From the NCBI RefSeq assembly GCF_000305935.1, contig NC_018870.1, positions 1 through 55,941 of the forward strand: 55,941 bases of DNA, read 5' to 3'. Origin of the DNA: Thermacetogenium phaeum DSM 12270. GTDB lineage: Bacteria; Bacillota; DSM-12270; Thermacetogeniales; Thermacetogeniaceae. The position numbers were made by a program, and so were the translations under genes. The notes under the pieces are model-generated. The model was not told the DNA's origin, made no database searches, and was given only the letters and a program-made list of their open reading frames with translations. Shown piece after piece: positions 21,807 to 29,378 of the stretch (position 1 is its first letter; every line of letters starts with the position of its first letter).

Positions 21807-21896
21807 GGAGGGGTGTCCGAGTGGTTTAAGGAGGCGGTCTTGAAAACCGTTGAGCTCTTACGGGCTCCGTGGGTTCGAATCCCACCCCCTCCGCCA
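21807..21896 (+). tRNA. tRNA-Ser (TGA anticodon)
   Basis: A 90-base type II tRNA with a variable arm. Acceptor GGAGGGG pairs with CCCCTCC, the anticodon loop is CTTGAAA, the T-arm GGTTCGAATCC is standard, and CCA is encoded. It is the likely ligand family for the T-box upstream. Confidence 0.96.
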
Positions 21897-21953
21897 GATT
21901 GACTAAAGAGGGATTGTTGGTTATAATTAAAAGAAAAGGCAAACGCCATCTGT

Positions 21954-22030
21954 GCGCCCGTAGCTCAACTGGATAGAGCAACAGACTACGGATCTGTAGG
22001 TTGGGAGTTCGAATCTCTCCGGGCGCACCA
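21954..22030 (+). tRNA. tRNA-Arg (ACG anticodon)
   Basis: A 77-base tRNA. Acceptor GCGCCCG pairs with CGGGCGC, the anticodon loop is CTACGGA, and CCA is encoded. Second gene of the four-tRNA cluster. Confidence 0.96.
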
Positions 22031-22046
22031 GTTAGAGAGTTTATGC

Positions 22047-22142
22047 GGAGAGATGGCCGAGCTGGCTGAAGGCGATCGCCTGCTAAGCGATTAAGCAGGT
22101 AAAAAACCTGCTTCGTGGGTTCGAATCCCACTCTCTCCGCCA
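22047..22142 (+). tRNA. tRNA-Ser (GCT anticodon)
   Basis: A 96-base type II tRNA with a long variable arm (AGCAGG/CCTGCT). Acceptor GGAGAGA pairs with TCTCTCC, the anticodon loop is CTGCTAA, and CCA is encoded. Confidence 0.96.
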
Positions 22143-22150
22143 TTTTCTTA

Positions 22151-22227
22151 GCGCCCGTAGCTCAGCAGGATAGAGCAGCGGTTTCCTAAACCGCGTGTCG
22201 GGGGTTCGAGTCCCTCCGGGTGCGCCA
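22151..22227 (+). tRNA. tRNA-Arg (CCT anticodon)
   Basis: A 77-base tRNA. Acceptor GCGCCCG pairs with CGGGTGC (one wobble), the anticodon loop is TTCCTAA, and CCA is encoded. Last gene of the cluster. Confidence 0.96.
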
Positions 22228-22237
22228 GAGTAATTCA

Positions 22238-22263
22238 AGCCCCGCAAGGACGGCGGGGCTTTT
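22238..22263 (+). terminator. Terminator of the tRNA cluster
   Basis: AGCCCCGC and GCGGGGCT form a GC-rich stem around a short loop and are followed directly by TTTT. It is a clear rho-independent terminator 11 bases after the last tRNA. Confidence 0.85.
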
Positions 22264-22265
22264 GC

Positions 22266-22450
22266 GTGTTCGCCCAGTATGTCTGCTGAGACGGGCGGTT
22301 AAAAGAAACCCATGCCACCTAACCAGGGGGAAGGTAACCCGTAGGCAAGGGCGTTACCGGCAACGGTGGGGTCTGAAGGAAGCCGAAAGGGGAACTCGGA
22401 ACATAGGGGAGCGAACCGAGGTTGGCTTATCAGGTGGGTAACCTTGCACG
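22266..22450 (+). mobile_element. 5' fragment of a bacterial group II intron
   Basis: The 5' GTGTTCGCCCAG resembles the GUGCG-type intron start. Further on, CCAGGGGGAAGG, the segment GGCGTTACCGGCAACGGTGG with GTCTGAAGGAAGCCG, and GGAACATAGGGGAGCGAA match conserved domain I sequence of bacterial group II introns. No reverse transcriptase gene and no domain V/VI are seen downstream; the sequence passes into an unrelated, oppositely oriented element near 22450-22500. It is therefore a dead 5' remnant. It starts 3 bases after the tRNA terminator. Confidence 0.8.
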
Positions 22451-22499
22451 ATGTGGGAAAGCCCGAAAATCTTAAAAGTTGAGGGTCTGTTGCAGGAAT

Positions 22500-22857
22500 T
22501 TATTGCTTGATGTCTCGCCGACCCGAGCTTCTTCTCCGTTTCCTCAGTCTCTAACCCCAAAAGATCTTTCTGGGAATCCAGCAATGCCTGTGCCCTGAGC
22601 CTGGCATCGTCTGTATGTCGGGAGTTGAGCCCGAAGAGTTCCTGTCCCACCTTCTTAATTTCATAACGTGATACGCCCTCCAGCAGCCGGTTGAAGGCCC
22701 AGCGCTGGCAGACGCAGAAGAGACGCATCTCTGTCACGAGCGGGTCCTCCCCGCCCCGGCTCCACTCTTGAGACTGAAAGGCCGGGTAAACATGCGGGAA
22801 GAACTCACCGCACACTGTGAAGCTAAACTTATCCTTCTTGCGCCTCCGCTTCGGCAT
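22500..22857 (-). pseudogene. Truncated TnpB-related protein (IS607/IS605 type)
   Basis: From ATG 22857 the minus strand encodes MPKRRRKKDKFSFTV, then RLFCVCQRWAFNRLLEG, LFGLNSRHTDDARLRAQALL and DSQKDLLGL, the N-terminal pattern of TnpB-related accessory proteins. The frame loses similarity at about 22500 where the group II intron debris begins, so the RuvC nuclease part is absent. Its start overlaps the end of the recombinase fragment, the tnpA-tnpB order of IS607 elements. Confidence 0.7.
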
Positions 22858-23062
22858 CCCTTATCAGCTCCCGAAAGCTCCGCCGAATTTTTCTGCTGCC
22901 TCTAGAGCCGTACAGCCGGCCCGAAAAAGAGGTCACTATTGCCAGCAAATCCTGAACCAGTTCCGTGTGGGCGTCTTTAGGCTCTTCTTGCGAAGTAACT
23001 TCTATCTCCACACCGCAGTGCCTCAAATGGCGTTCCAGATAAGCGTACCCGATATCCCCCTA
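22829..23062 (-). pseudogene. C-terminal fragment of an IS607-type serine recombinase
   Basis: The minus strand reads GYAYLERHLRHCGVEIEV, then EPKDAHTELVQDLLAIVTSF and SGRLYGSRGSRKIRRSFREL to a stop at 22829. This is the C-terminal part of IS607 TnpA (small serine recombinase). The N-terminal catalytic part is missing. With the overlapping TnpB-like fragment it is the remnant of one IS607-like element immediately upstream of rpmH. Confidence 0.75.
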
Positions 23063-23117
23063 CCTGTTTCACATGTGTCTGAAATTTGTCAGATGGGATG
23101 TGACGGAAAGAACTTGC

Positions 23118-23145
23118 TTGACACAGGATAGTTGTCGTCTATAAT
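23118..23145 (+). promoter_or_regulatory. rpmH: Promoter of the rpmH operon
   Basis: Perfect TTGACA at 23118-23123 and perfect TATAAT at 23140-23145 with a 16-base spacer. It is one of the best promoter matches in the window, 61 bases before rpmH. Confidence 0.75.
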
Positions 23146-23206
23146 TAAAAAAGAAGTGGAAGGAAAAATAAGGGGTAGCAAGTAAGAGGGAAAGGATTGA
23201 TACTAG

Positions 23207-23341
23207 ATGAAGAGAACTTATCAGCCGAAAAGGAGAAGAAGGAAGAGGGTTCATGGATTTCTGAAGAGGATGAGGACTCCAGGAGGGCGCAAAATCATCC
23301 GCCGCAGGAGAACGAAGGGGCGAAGGGTCCTCTCTGCATAA
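23207..23341 (+). CDS. rpmH: Ribosomal protein L34
   Basis: A 44 aa, very basic protein beginning [20 protein letters not shown], then [20 protein letters not shown], the standard L34 sequence of the large ribosomal subunit. It starts the conserved rpmH-rnpA-yidD-yidC-jag operon. The usual divergent dnaA is not upstream; an IS607-like remnant is. Confidence 0.97.
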   Translation: MKRTYQPKRRRRKRVHGFLKRMRTPGGRKIIRRRRTKGRRVLSA

Positions 23342-23362
23342 TATACGCAAAGAAGTGGTAAA

Positions 23363-23710
23363 TTGTTAAGAAAAGAGCTGCGACTTCGCAAGAACGCGGA
23401 CTTTAAGAACGTCTATGAAAACGGGCGGTCGGTCGCTGGAAGGTATGTCAGTATCTACTATATAAAAAGAGGGGATCAAAAGGGGACGAGAATCGGGATT
23501 GTGGCGGGGAAAAAGGTAGGCGGAGCCGTAACCCGCAACAGGGTAAAAAGGGTTCTGCGAGAGATCCTCTCCCACTATCAGGATCTCCTTTGTGAGGAAC
23601 ATGATATTGTCGTTGTTGCCAGGAAGAGGTTACTAACTGCAGAATTCCACAAGATCAGCGCAGATGTCGGCAATATCCTGAAGGGATGCGGGCTGTTGAA
23701 AGGGATGTAG
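23363..23710 (+). CDS. rnpA: Ribonuclease P protein component
   Basis: RnpA is the protein partner of the RNase P RNA that removes 5' leaders from pre-tRNAs. The 115 aa protein has LRKNADFKNVYENGRSVAGR at the N terminus and the RNR signature in GGAVTRNRVKRVLREI. The start is TTG 23363, 21 bases after rpmH. Length and position are standard. Confidence 0.95.
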   Translation: MLRKELRLRKNADFKNVYENGRSVAGRYVSIYYIKRGDQKGTRIGIVAGKKVGGAVTRNRVKRVLREILSHYQDLLCEEHDIVVVARKRLLTAEFHKISADVGNILKGCGLLKGM

Positions 23711-23778
23711 ATAGGTTTTCGGGGTAGAGTCACGGGCCTGGAGCGTGGAGGCCCGCGACGATTATTTTAAAGGTAAGA

Positions 23779-24030
23779 ATGATGATAAACAGGCTCATCA
23801 TTTGTCTGATCAAGGTCTATCAGAAGCTATGGTCGTCGTGGCATCCTCCGGTTTGCCGCTTTTATCCCACATGTTCTGAATACTCCATCCAGGCACTGAA
23901 TGAGTACAGATTGTCATATGCCGTTATTTTAATTATTTACCGCCTCCTAAGGTGCCATCCCCTTAGCAGCGGTGGTTTTGACCCCTTACCGCGGGACAAG
24001 AATAGATTTTTAAAAAAATCGAGGAGGTGA
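23779..24030 (+). CDS. yidD: Membrane protein insertion efficiency factor YidD
   Basis: An 83 aa protein with the YidD hallmark RFYPTCSEYSIQALNEY and a C-terminal CHPLSSGGFDPLP. YidD is membrane-associated and assists YidC-dependent insertion. It lies between rnpA and yidC as in most bacteria. Confidence 0.95.
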   Translation: MMINRLIICLIKVYQKLWSSWHPPVCRFYPTCSEYSIQALNEYRLSYAVILIIYRLLRCHPLSSGGFDPLPRDKNRFLKKSRR

Positions 24031-24068
24031 CACCTGCCCGGGCAGAATGAAGCGCGGCGGGATAAACT

Positions 24069-24758
24069 TTGTGGAACAACATCGTACAGGGATTTAGTGA
24101 GATCATTCAGGCATTTTATCTGGCGACGGTCTGGATGAAGATACCGAGCTATGGTTTGGCGATTATCCTCTTTACGATCGCCGTTAAGATAGTCCTCTTC
24201 CCGTTGACGAGGTTGCAGATGAACTCGATGCGAGCCATGCAGGAGCTGCAGCCAAAGATCAAGGAAATACAGGAGAGGTACAAGAACAAACCGGAAAAGG
24301 CGCAGCAGGCCGTTATGCAGCTGTATAAGGAGAAAGGGGTCAATCCGATGTCAGGCTGCCTCCCCCTGCTGATCCAGATGCCGATCATTTTTGCGCTGTT
24401 CAGCTCACTGCGCCTGTTCTTTGATCCCAAGCTGCATCCTCCATACGTTGACCTGACCAAAGCCGGATTTCTCTGGATCGAAAATCTGGGACAGCCGGAC
24501 CCCATCATCTTGCCTTTGCTGACGGTTGTGGTTACATTTGCCCAACAGTTTTTTACCAGTATGACCGCGTCCGGAAAAATCGATCCGACGCAGAGAACGA
24601 TGCTCATCATCATGCCCCTCTTTATCGGCTGGATAGCACGAACGCTTCCCGCCGGGCTAACCCTTTACTGGGTGGTGTTCTCGCTGTTCAGCGCCGTTGA
24701 GACGCTTGTCATTAGAAGGATGTCGGGAGTTGCGAAGGGAGCAGGATCCAAGGCATGA
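24069..24758 (+). CDS. yidC: Membrane protein insertase YidC/SpoIIIJ
   Basis: YidC inserts and folds membrane proteins. The 229 aa short Gram-positive form has about five transmembrane segments, the conserved Arg region LFPLTRLQMNSMRAMQELQP, the Gly/Pro-rich NPMSGCLPLLIQMPIIFALF, and a late helix with LPAGLTLYWVVFSLFSAVE. No lipobox is evident at the N terminus. Start TTG 24069 follows GGAGGTGAC within 50 bases and is the only good choice. Its last bases overlap the jag start (ATGA). Confidence 0.94.
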   Translation: MWNNIVQGFSEIIQAFYLATVWMKIPSYGLAIILFTIAVKIVLFPLTRLQMNSMRAMQELQPKIKEIQERYKNKPEKAQQAVMQLYKEKGVNPMSGCLPLLIQMPIIFALFSSLRLFFDPKLHPPYVDLTKAGFLWIENLGQPDPIILPLLTVVVTFAQQFFTSMTASGKIDPTQRTMLIIMPLFIGWIARTLPAGLTLYWVVFSLFSAVETLVIRRMSGVAKGAGSKA

Positions 24759-25399
24759 AAGAGATGATCGTTGAAGGCAGCTCTGTGGAAGAGGCGGTCG
24801 AAAAGGCTTTAAAGGAGCTCAGTGTCGGGCGTGACGACGTGGAGATCGAGGTGTTAGAGGAGGGGTCACGAGGCTTTCTGGGCATCATCGGGGTTAAGTC
24901 GGCAAGGGTGCGCGTCAGGGTCGTCGATCAGCCGGATGTGGTGATTAGAAGCTTTTTGAAAGAAGTGTTCGATAAGATGGAGCTAGATGTGGAGCAGAGG
25001 ATCTGGTTCGAGGACGGTTACTGGCGCGTGGAACTGTGCGGGACGGATATCAGGCATTTGATTGGAAGGCATGGGGAAACCCTGAACGCACTACAGCTTT
25101 TGGCCAATCTGGCAGTGAGCAAGCGCCTCCAGGAGCGAGTGCGGATAATCCTCGATGCCGAAGGGTACCGGGAGAAGAGGGAGAAGGTGCTGCGAAAGCT
25201 GGCCAGGAGGGTGGCCGATAGGGTCAAGAGAACGAAAAGGGATTATACGCTGGAGCCTATGCCGCCGCAGGAGAGGAGAATCATTCACCTGGAGCTCCAG
25301 GATGAGAAAAATGTCTATACCGTCAGTCGTGGTCAAGAGCCTTACCGCAGGCTGGCAGTTTGCTATAAGAGAGACGGGCTTTTGAAAGAAGAAAAATAA
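24755..25399 (+). CDS. jag: RNA-binding protein Jag/KhpB
   Basis: A 214 aa protein with an N-terminal Jag domain (VEGSSVEEAVEKALKEL), a KH domain (LIGRHGETLNALQLLANLAV) and a C-terminal R3H domain (LEPMPPQERRIIHLELQD). It binds RNA and, in related Firmicutes, affects cell elongation and sporulation. It overlaps yidC by 4 bases, so translation is coupled. Confidence 0.95.
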   Translation: MKEMIVEGSSVEEAVEKALKELSVGRDDVEIEVLEEGSRGFLGIIGVKSARVRVRVVDQPDVVIRSFLKEVFDKMELDVEQRIWFEDGYWRVELCGTDIRHLIGRHGETLNALQLLANLAVSKRLQERVRIILDAEGYREKREKVLRKLARRVADRVKRTKRDYTLEPMPPQERRIIHLELQDEKNVYTVSRGQEPYRRLAVCYKRDGLLKEEK

Positions 25400-25522
25400 A
25401 AAGTTACCAATTAAGAATAATAATGGTATATATCAAACTTGGGGATGATGATGAGAATATCCCCATTTTTTAATTTTATCTCTAAATTTCATCCTCTAGA
25501 CATTTCGGCAAGGCAGGTGAAG

Positions 25523-26920
25523 ATGATGGAACGGATCGAAGAGGGGGATCTGATCGCCGCGTTGGGAACCGCTCTAGGTGAGGCGGCTATCGGCATAGTC
25601 AGGATGAGCGGGAGGGGGGCGGTGGAGCTGGTGGACAGATTTTTCCAGCCCTTTCGCAAGGGACAGAACCTTCTGAAAACGCCTTCGCACAGCATGAGGC
25701 TGGGGTACATCCGCAATGAGGATGGTGAGGTTATCGATGAGGTGCTGGTGTCAGTAATGAGAGGGCCGCACACCTACACGAGGGAGGACGTCGTGGAGAT
25801 CAACTGCCACGGGGGGATCCTCCCGATTAAGAGGGTGCTCGATCTTCTCTTGAAGAATGGCGCGCGTTTGGCCGAACCAGGTGAGTTCACCAAGCGCGCC
25901 TTTTTAAACGGAAGGATTGATTTGGCTCAGGCCGAGGCCGTTCTCGACGTCATCAGGGCGCGCAGTGAGAAGGGCGCGGAGATAGCTTTAAGGCAGCTGT
26001 CAGGAGGTCTTTCGAGGGAAATTGGAGGAATGAGAGATGAGTTGAAATCGATCCTGGCCTGGGTCGAGGCGGAGATCGACTTCCCCGAAGATGTCGATCA
26101 AATCCCAGTGGATAAGTTGATGGAGAGGATCGATGCACTCATTGCCAGGGTTGACGGATACATCGAAGGCTCAAGGGCCGGCAGGATTTACCGGGAGGGG
26201 CTGAAGACGGTTTTGGTAGGGAAGCCTAACGTCGGCAAGTCAACCCTGCTCAACACACTTTTAGGGGAGGAGAGGGCGCTGGTGACGGACATACCCGGAA
26301 CGACCAGGGATATCATTGAGGAGGCCATTAATCTCGAGGGAATCCCTTTGATCCTGATGGATACCGCTGGAATCAGAGGAAAGGCCGGGGTCGTCGAGAG
26401 GCTGGGTATTGACAGAACGCGGGCTGCTGTCGAAGAGGCTGATATTGTGCTGGCTTTGTTCGACGTCACCAGCGAGCTGAGTGAAGAGGATCGAGACGTA
26501 TTAGAGCTGATCAAGGACAAGAGAGGAGTCGTCCTCTTGAATAAGATTGACTTAAAAGAAAGAAGGCTGGACGTCGATCTGATTAGAGAGCGGCTGGGAA
26601 GCAGTTATGTTTTCCTGGAGATTTCGGCCCGGTTGGGATGGGGACGAAAAGAGCTGGGGGAGGCGGTTTTAAACGTCGTTGGGGTGAGTAAATTGGCACC
26701 GGAATCGGCAGTGCTGACTAGGCGTAGACAGCTGGAGGTGATGGAGAGAGTGAGAGAGTCCCTTGTAGGTGCAAAGTGCGGTATAAGGGGGGGCATGCCG
26801 CCTGAGTGCGTCGCCATCGATCTCTGGGATGCCTGGACGCAACTGGGGCAGATTTTAGGTGACACGGAATCCGAAGATGTGATCGACGAGATCTTCAGAG
26901 AGTTTTGCATCGGAAAGTAA
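25523..26920 (+). CDS. mnmE: tRNA modification GTPase MnmE
   Basis: MnmE works with MnmG to add the carboxymethylaminomethyl group to U34 of tRNAs. It has the folate-binding N domain (ALGEAAIGIVRMSG), a G domain with GKPNVGKSTLLN, DTAG and NKID, and the conserved C-terminal FCIGK. The frame is open to 25439, but the GGCAGGTGAAG site favours ATG 25523, giving 465 aa. The usual neighbour mnmG is missing between mnmE and rsmG. Confidence 0.96.
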   Translation: MMERIEEGDLIAALGTALGEAAIGIVRMSGRGAVELVDRFFQPFRKGQNLLKTPSHSMRLGYIRNEDGEVIDEVLVSVMRGPHTYTREDVVEINCHGGILPIKRVLDLLLKNGARLAEPGEFTKRAFLNGRIDLAQAEAVLDVIRARSEKGAEIALRQLSGGLSREIGGMRDELKSILAWVEAEIDFPEDVDQIPVDKLMERIDALIARVDGYIEGSRAGRIYREGLKTVLVGKPNVGKSTLLNTLLGEERALVTDIPGTTRDIIEEAINLEGIPLILMDTAGIRGKAGVVERLGIDRTRAAVEEADIVLALFDVTSELSEEDRDVLELIKDKRGVVLLNKIDLKERRLDVDLIRERLGSSYVFLEISARLGWGRKELGEAVLNVVGVSKLAPESAVLTRRRQLEVMERVRESLVGAKCGIRGGMPPECVAIDLWDAWTQLGQILGDTESEDVIDEIFREFCIGK

Positions 26921-26941
26921 AATGAAAGCGGTGGTTTTGTC

Positions 26942-27718
26942 GTGACGAGAGGAATGCAAAAGCTGGTTGCCGGAGCCCGGGAGCTGGGATTAGAGATCGA
27001 AGGATGGATGCAAGAAAGATTTCAGATCTACGCAGAATTAATAAGATCGTGGAACAGGAGGATCAATCTGGTGCGCCTCCAGAACGAAGAGAACCTCTTC
27101 TCCAGCCACTTCCTGGACTCCCTCTGGTGCAGCCGGGGTTGCGAACTTGTAGCCGTAGGACGCCTTCTCGATATCGGCAGCGGTGCCGGTTTTCCTGCAG
27201 TGCCTTTGAAGATCTGTTTCCCCCACCTGCAGGTAGTTATGGTGGAGTCTCAGGCCAAGAGGTGCCGCTTTTTAGAGGAAGTCATCGACGCTCTGCGGTT
27301 AGAAGGGTGCCGTGTTATCTGGGAGAGGTCGGAGAATTTGGCCCGCGATCCCAATCACAGGGAGACGTATGACTGCGTTACTGCCAGAGCGCTGGCAGCA
27401 CTGCCGGTGGTGTTGGAGCTTGGCGTGCCATTTCTAAAGAGAGGAGGGCACTTGCTGGCGATGAAGGGACGTAGCATCCAGGAGGAATTGGGTCAGTCCG
27501 CCTTTGCGATGAGCGTTCTCGGCGTTCGATTAGAACGGATAGTTCCTTATGTATTTGAGGGTGAGGAAGGAAGGCATATCGTATCTTTTGTCAAAGAAGA
27601 GCGTACTCCAGAGGATTACCCGCGAAGAGCAGGAATACCTGAGAAGAGGCCGCTCTTGAGAAGAGGGATAGGAGGTGATGCTGTCGAAAAGAAGATGAAA
27701 TGTAATGCACGGACATAG
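26942..27718 (+). CDS. rsmG: 16S rRNA (guanine527-N7)-methyltransferase RsmG
   Basis: A SAM-dependent methyltransferase of 258 aa. SAM motif I is LLDIGSGAGFPAVPLKI, with the preceding FLDSLW and the later VTARALAALPVVLELG of the GidB family. The start is GTG 26942. It sits directly before noc, as in Bacillus, and its 3' end overlaps the longest noc frame by 14 bases. Confidence 0.95.
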   Translation: MTRGMQKLVAGARELGLEIEGWMQERFQIYAELIRSWNRRINLVRLQNEENLFSSHFLDSLWCSRGCELVAVGRLLDIGSGAGFPAVPLKICFPHLQVVMVESQAKRCRFLEEVIDALRLEGCRVIWERSENLARDPNHRETYDCVTARALAALPVVLELGVPFLKRGGHLLAMKGRSIQEELGQSAFAMSVLGVRLERIVPYVFEGEEGRHIVSFVKEERTPEDYPRRAGIPEKRPLLRRGIGGDAVEKKMKCNART

Positions 27719-28550
27719 GGGGATGGTGTTGGAAATGCTCTTCGGAGGGGGCCGCAAGGGTGATAGAGAGGTCGTAAAAATACCTCTACAAAGCATAAGG
27801 TGCGGCAGATTTCAGCCCCGTTTTAACATTGATGAGGAGTCATTAAAGGAGCTCGCAGAGTCGATCAAGAACGTCGGGGTGTTGCAGCCGATCGTCGTCA
27901 GGCCCTGTGATGGAGGCTATGAGCTGATAGCCGGAGAGAGAAGGGTGCGGGCCAGCATGATGGCGGGGCTACAGGAAGTTCCGGCTGTGATTAAAGAAGT
28001 GAGCGATGCCGAAGCCATGGAGATGGCACTGATGGAAAACGTACAGAGGAGGAATCTTCACTTTTTCGAGGAGGCAGAGGGATTTCGACGTCTGATCGAG
28101 CAGTTTAATCTCACCCAGGTTGAGGTCGCCGAAAGGATGGGATTGAGCCAGAGCGCAGTAGCCAATAAACTGAGGCTGTTGCGGCTTTCGCCTGAGGTGA
28201 GGGAGCAGGTTTATCGTTTGGGATTGTCAGAGAGGCATGCCAGGGCTCTTCTGGAACTGGAGGACAGCAGGGCTCAGCTCAAGGTGCTCGGTATGGCTGC
28301 TGTGCGGGATTACAGGGTCGGGGAGTGGGAAGAGCTGATCAGAAGGGAAAAACATAAAAATATTTCCCGGGAAATAAAAAAGGGTCGAAAGCAGAATGTC
28401 GTGCCGAAGATCCGCGACCTGAGGATCTTTATGAATTCCCTGGAGAGGGGTGTAAAGATGATGCGCAGCGCGGGGCTGAATGTGCGACTGTCGCACGAGG
28501 AGGATAACGGTGTTTTGCGAATAGTAATTGAGGTGGACACTGGTGTCTGA
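27705..28550 (+). CDS. noc: Nucleoid occlusion protein Noc (ParB family)
   Basis: Noc binds scattered NBS sites and membranes and keeps the division septum off the chromosome. It has the ParB N-terminal CTPase domain (IAGERRVRASMMAGLQEVPA and ALMENVQRRNLHF), an HTH (LTQVEVAERMGLSQSAVANK), and a C-terminal dimer domain. The N terminus EMLFGGGRKG resembles a Noc membrane-targeting stretch. At the four positions that separate Noc from ParB it has Q (LSQSA), K (ANKLR), a basic R (LLRLS) and R (SERHA), the Noc pattern. A perfect Noc site lies inside the gene. The start may be ATG 27705 or ATG 27723. Confidence 0.9.
   Translation: MHGHRGMVLEMLFGGGRKGDREVVKIPLQSIRCGRFQPRFNIDEESLKELAESIKNVGVLQPIVVRPCDGGYELIAGERRVRASMMAGLQEVPAVIKEVSDAEAMEMALMENVQRRNLHFFEEAEGFRRLIEQFNLTQVEVAERMGLSQSAVANKLRLLRLSPEVREQVYRLGLSERHARALLELEDSRAQLKVLGMAAVRDYRVGEWEELIRREKHKNISREIKKGRKQNVVPKIRDLRIFMNSLERGVKMMRSAGLNVRLSHEEDNGVLRIVIEVDTGV
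28361..28376. promoter_or_regulatory. Noc-binding site (NBS) inside noc
   Basis: TATTTCCCGGGAAATA is a perfect 16-base palindrome identical to the published Noc-binding consensus as I recall it. It lies in the second half of the noc coding sequence. It may be an ordinary genomic NBS or a site where Noc loads next to its own gene. Confidence 0.85.
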
Positions 28551-29121
28551 GAAGGTGCGGATCTGGTGGGATGAAACATACGAATGTTACGATGTAGGCG
28601 TTCTCTCAGATGACGCTGCGGTCGGGGATGTAGAAAGGGTAGGGGAGTTAGTCCTTTCCGGAAGAGCCGCCAGGAGGAGGTACGGTAGCAGCTGTAACGG
28701 ATGTTGCATCTGCTGCGGGGGGAGAATACCCCTAACGCCAGGAGATATATCCAGAATGATGAGGGCAGGTCTCGGTGCAGGGATGAGCGTTGGCGAGTGG
28801 CTGAGCCGTTATTGTAGGATTGATGATTTAGGGCCCTGTCTGGATGTCACGCTGAAGTGCATTGATGACATCTGCTGTTTGTGGGATCGAAAGCGGAGTA
28901 TCTGCTCACTGTATGAGGCCCGTCCATTCGTCTGCCGCACGTATATATGCGCGCCCTTTTCACGACGCCTGGATGAGTTGAGGTCGCAGATCGTTAACTA
29001 CGGTGAGGACCTGTTGGAAGAAATGATCGTGAAGGGAGACTTTGACGGGAATAAGTTTACGGGGATCCCTCTGAGAAACATCTGTTCGAAAGAATTGTGG
29101 GGCTGGCTGAGGGATATGTAA
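28543..29121 (+). CDS. YkgJ-family cysteine-cluster protein
   Basis: A 192 aa Cys-rich protein of the YkgJ/UPF0153 type, thought to bind zinc or iron, function unknown. Cysteines occur as SCNGCCICCGG near residue 52, then LGPCLDV, LKCIDDICCLWD, SICSLYEARPFVCRTYICAP and NICSKE. GTG 28543 is chosen because GAGGTGG precedes it by 6 bases; it overlaps the end of noc by 8 bases, so the two are translationally coupled. Its place between noc and soj is unusual. Confidence 0.8.
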   Translation: MSEKVRIWWDETYECYDVGVLSDDAAVGDVERVGELVLSGRAARRRYGSSCNGCCICCGGRIPLTPGDISRMMRAGLGAGMSVGEWLSRYCRIDDLGPCLDVTLKCIDDICCLWDRKRSICSLYEARPFVCRTYICAPFSRRLDELRSQIVNYGEDLLEEMIVKGDFDGNKFTGIPLRNICSKELWGWLRDM

Positions 29122-29362
29122 GTATTACATTGCCTGTCCAGGTGACTCATGGATGGGTTTGGTGGCGGAAAAAGAGGGTCAGCGGCCAAAAAAAGGCGTT
29201 ACGGGTGGGTTTGAGCTTGGTGTGGTAATTATTAGGGGAAGATGAATATTGATGGGTACAGGCGGAGTGTGAAAAAATTTGAACGGAAGTGGGCGGGAAT
29301 GCAGGAGGATTGCGCTTTGTTGTGGAATAAAAATAGCAATAAGAAAAAGAAGAGAAAAGGAC

Positions 29363-29378
29363 TGTTCCACGTGGAACA
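29363..29378. promoter_or_regulatory. parS centromere-like site
   Basis: TGTTCCACGTGGAACA is a perfect 16-base palindrome that matches the parS consensus with symmetric changes. It overlaps the proposed GTG start of soj (29371), so in that frame it would encode FHVEH. ParB/Spo0J should load here and spread. No second parS copy was noticed in the window. Confidence 0.9.
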
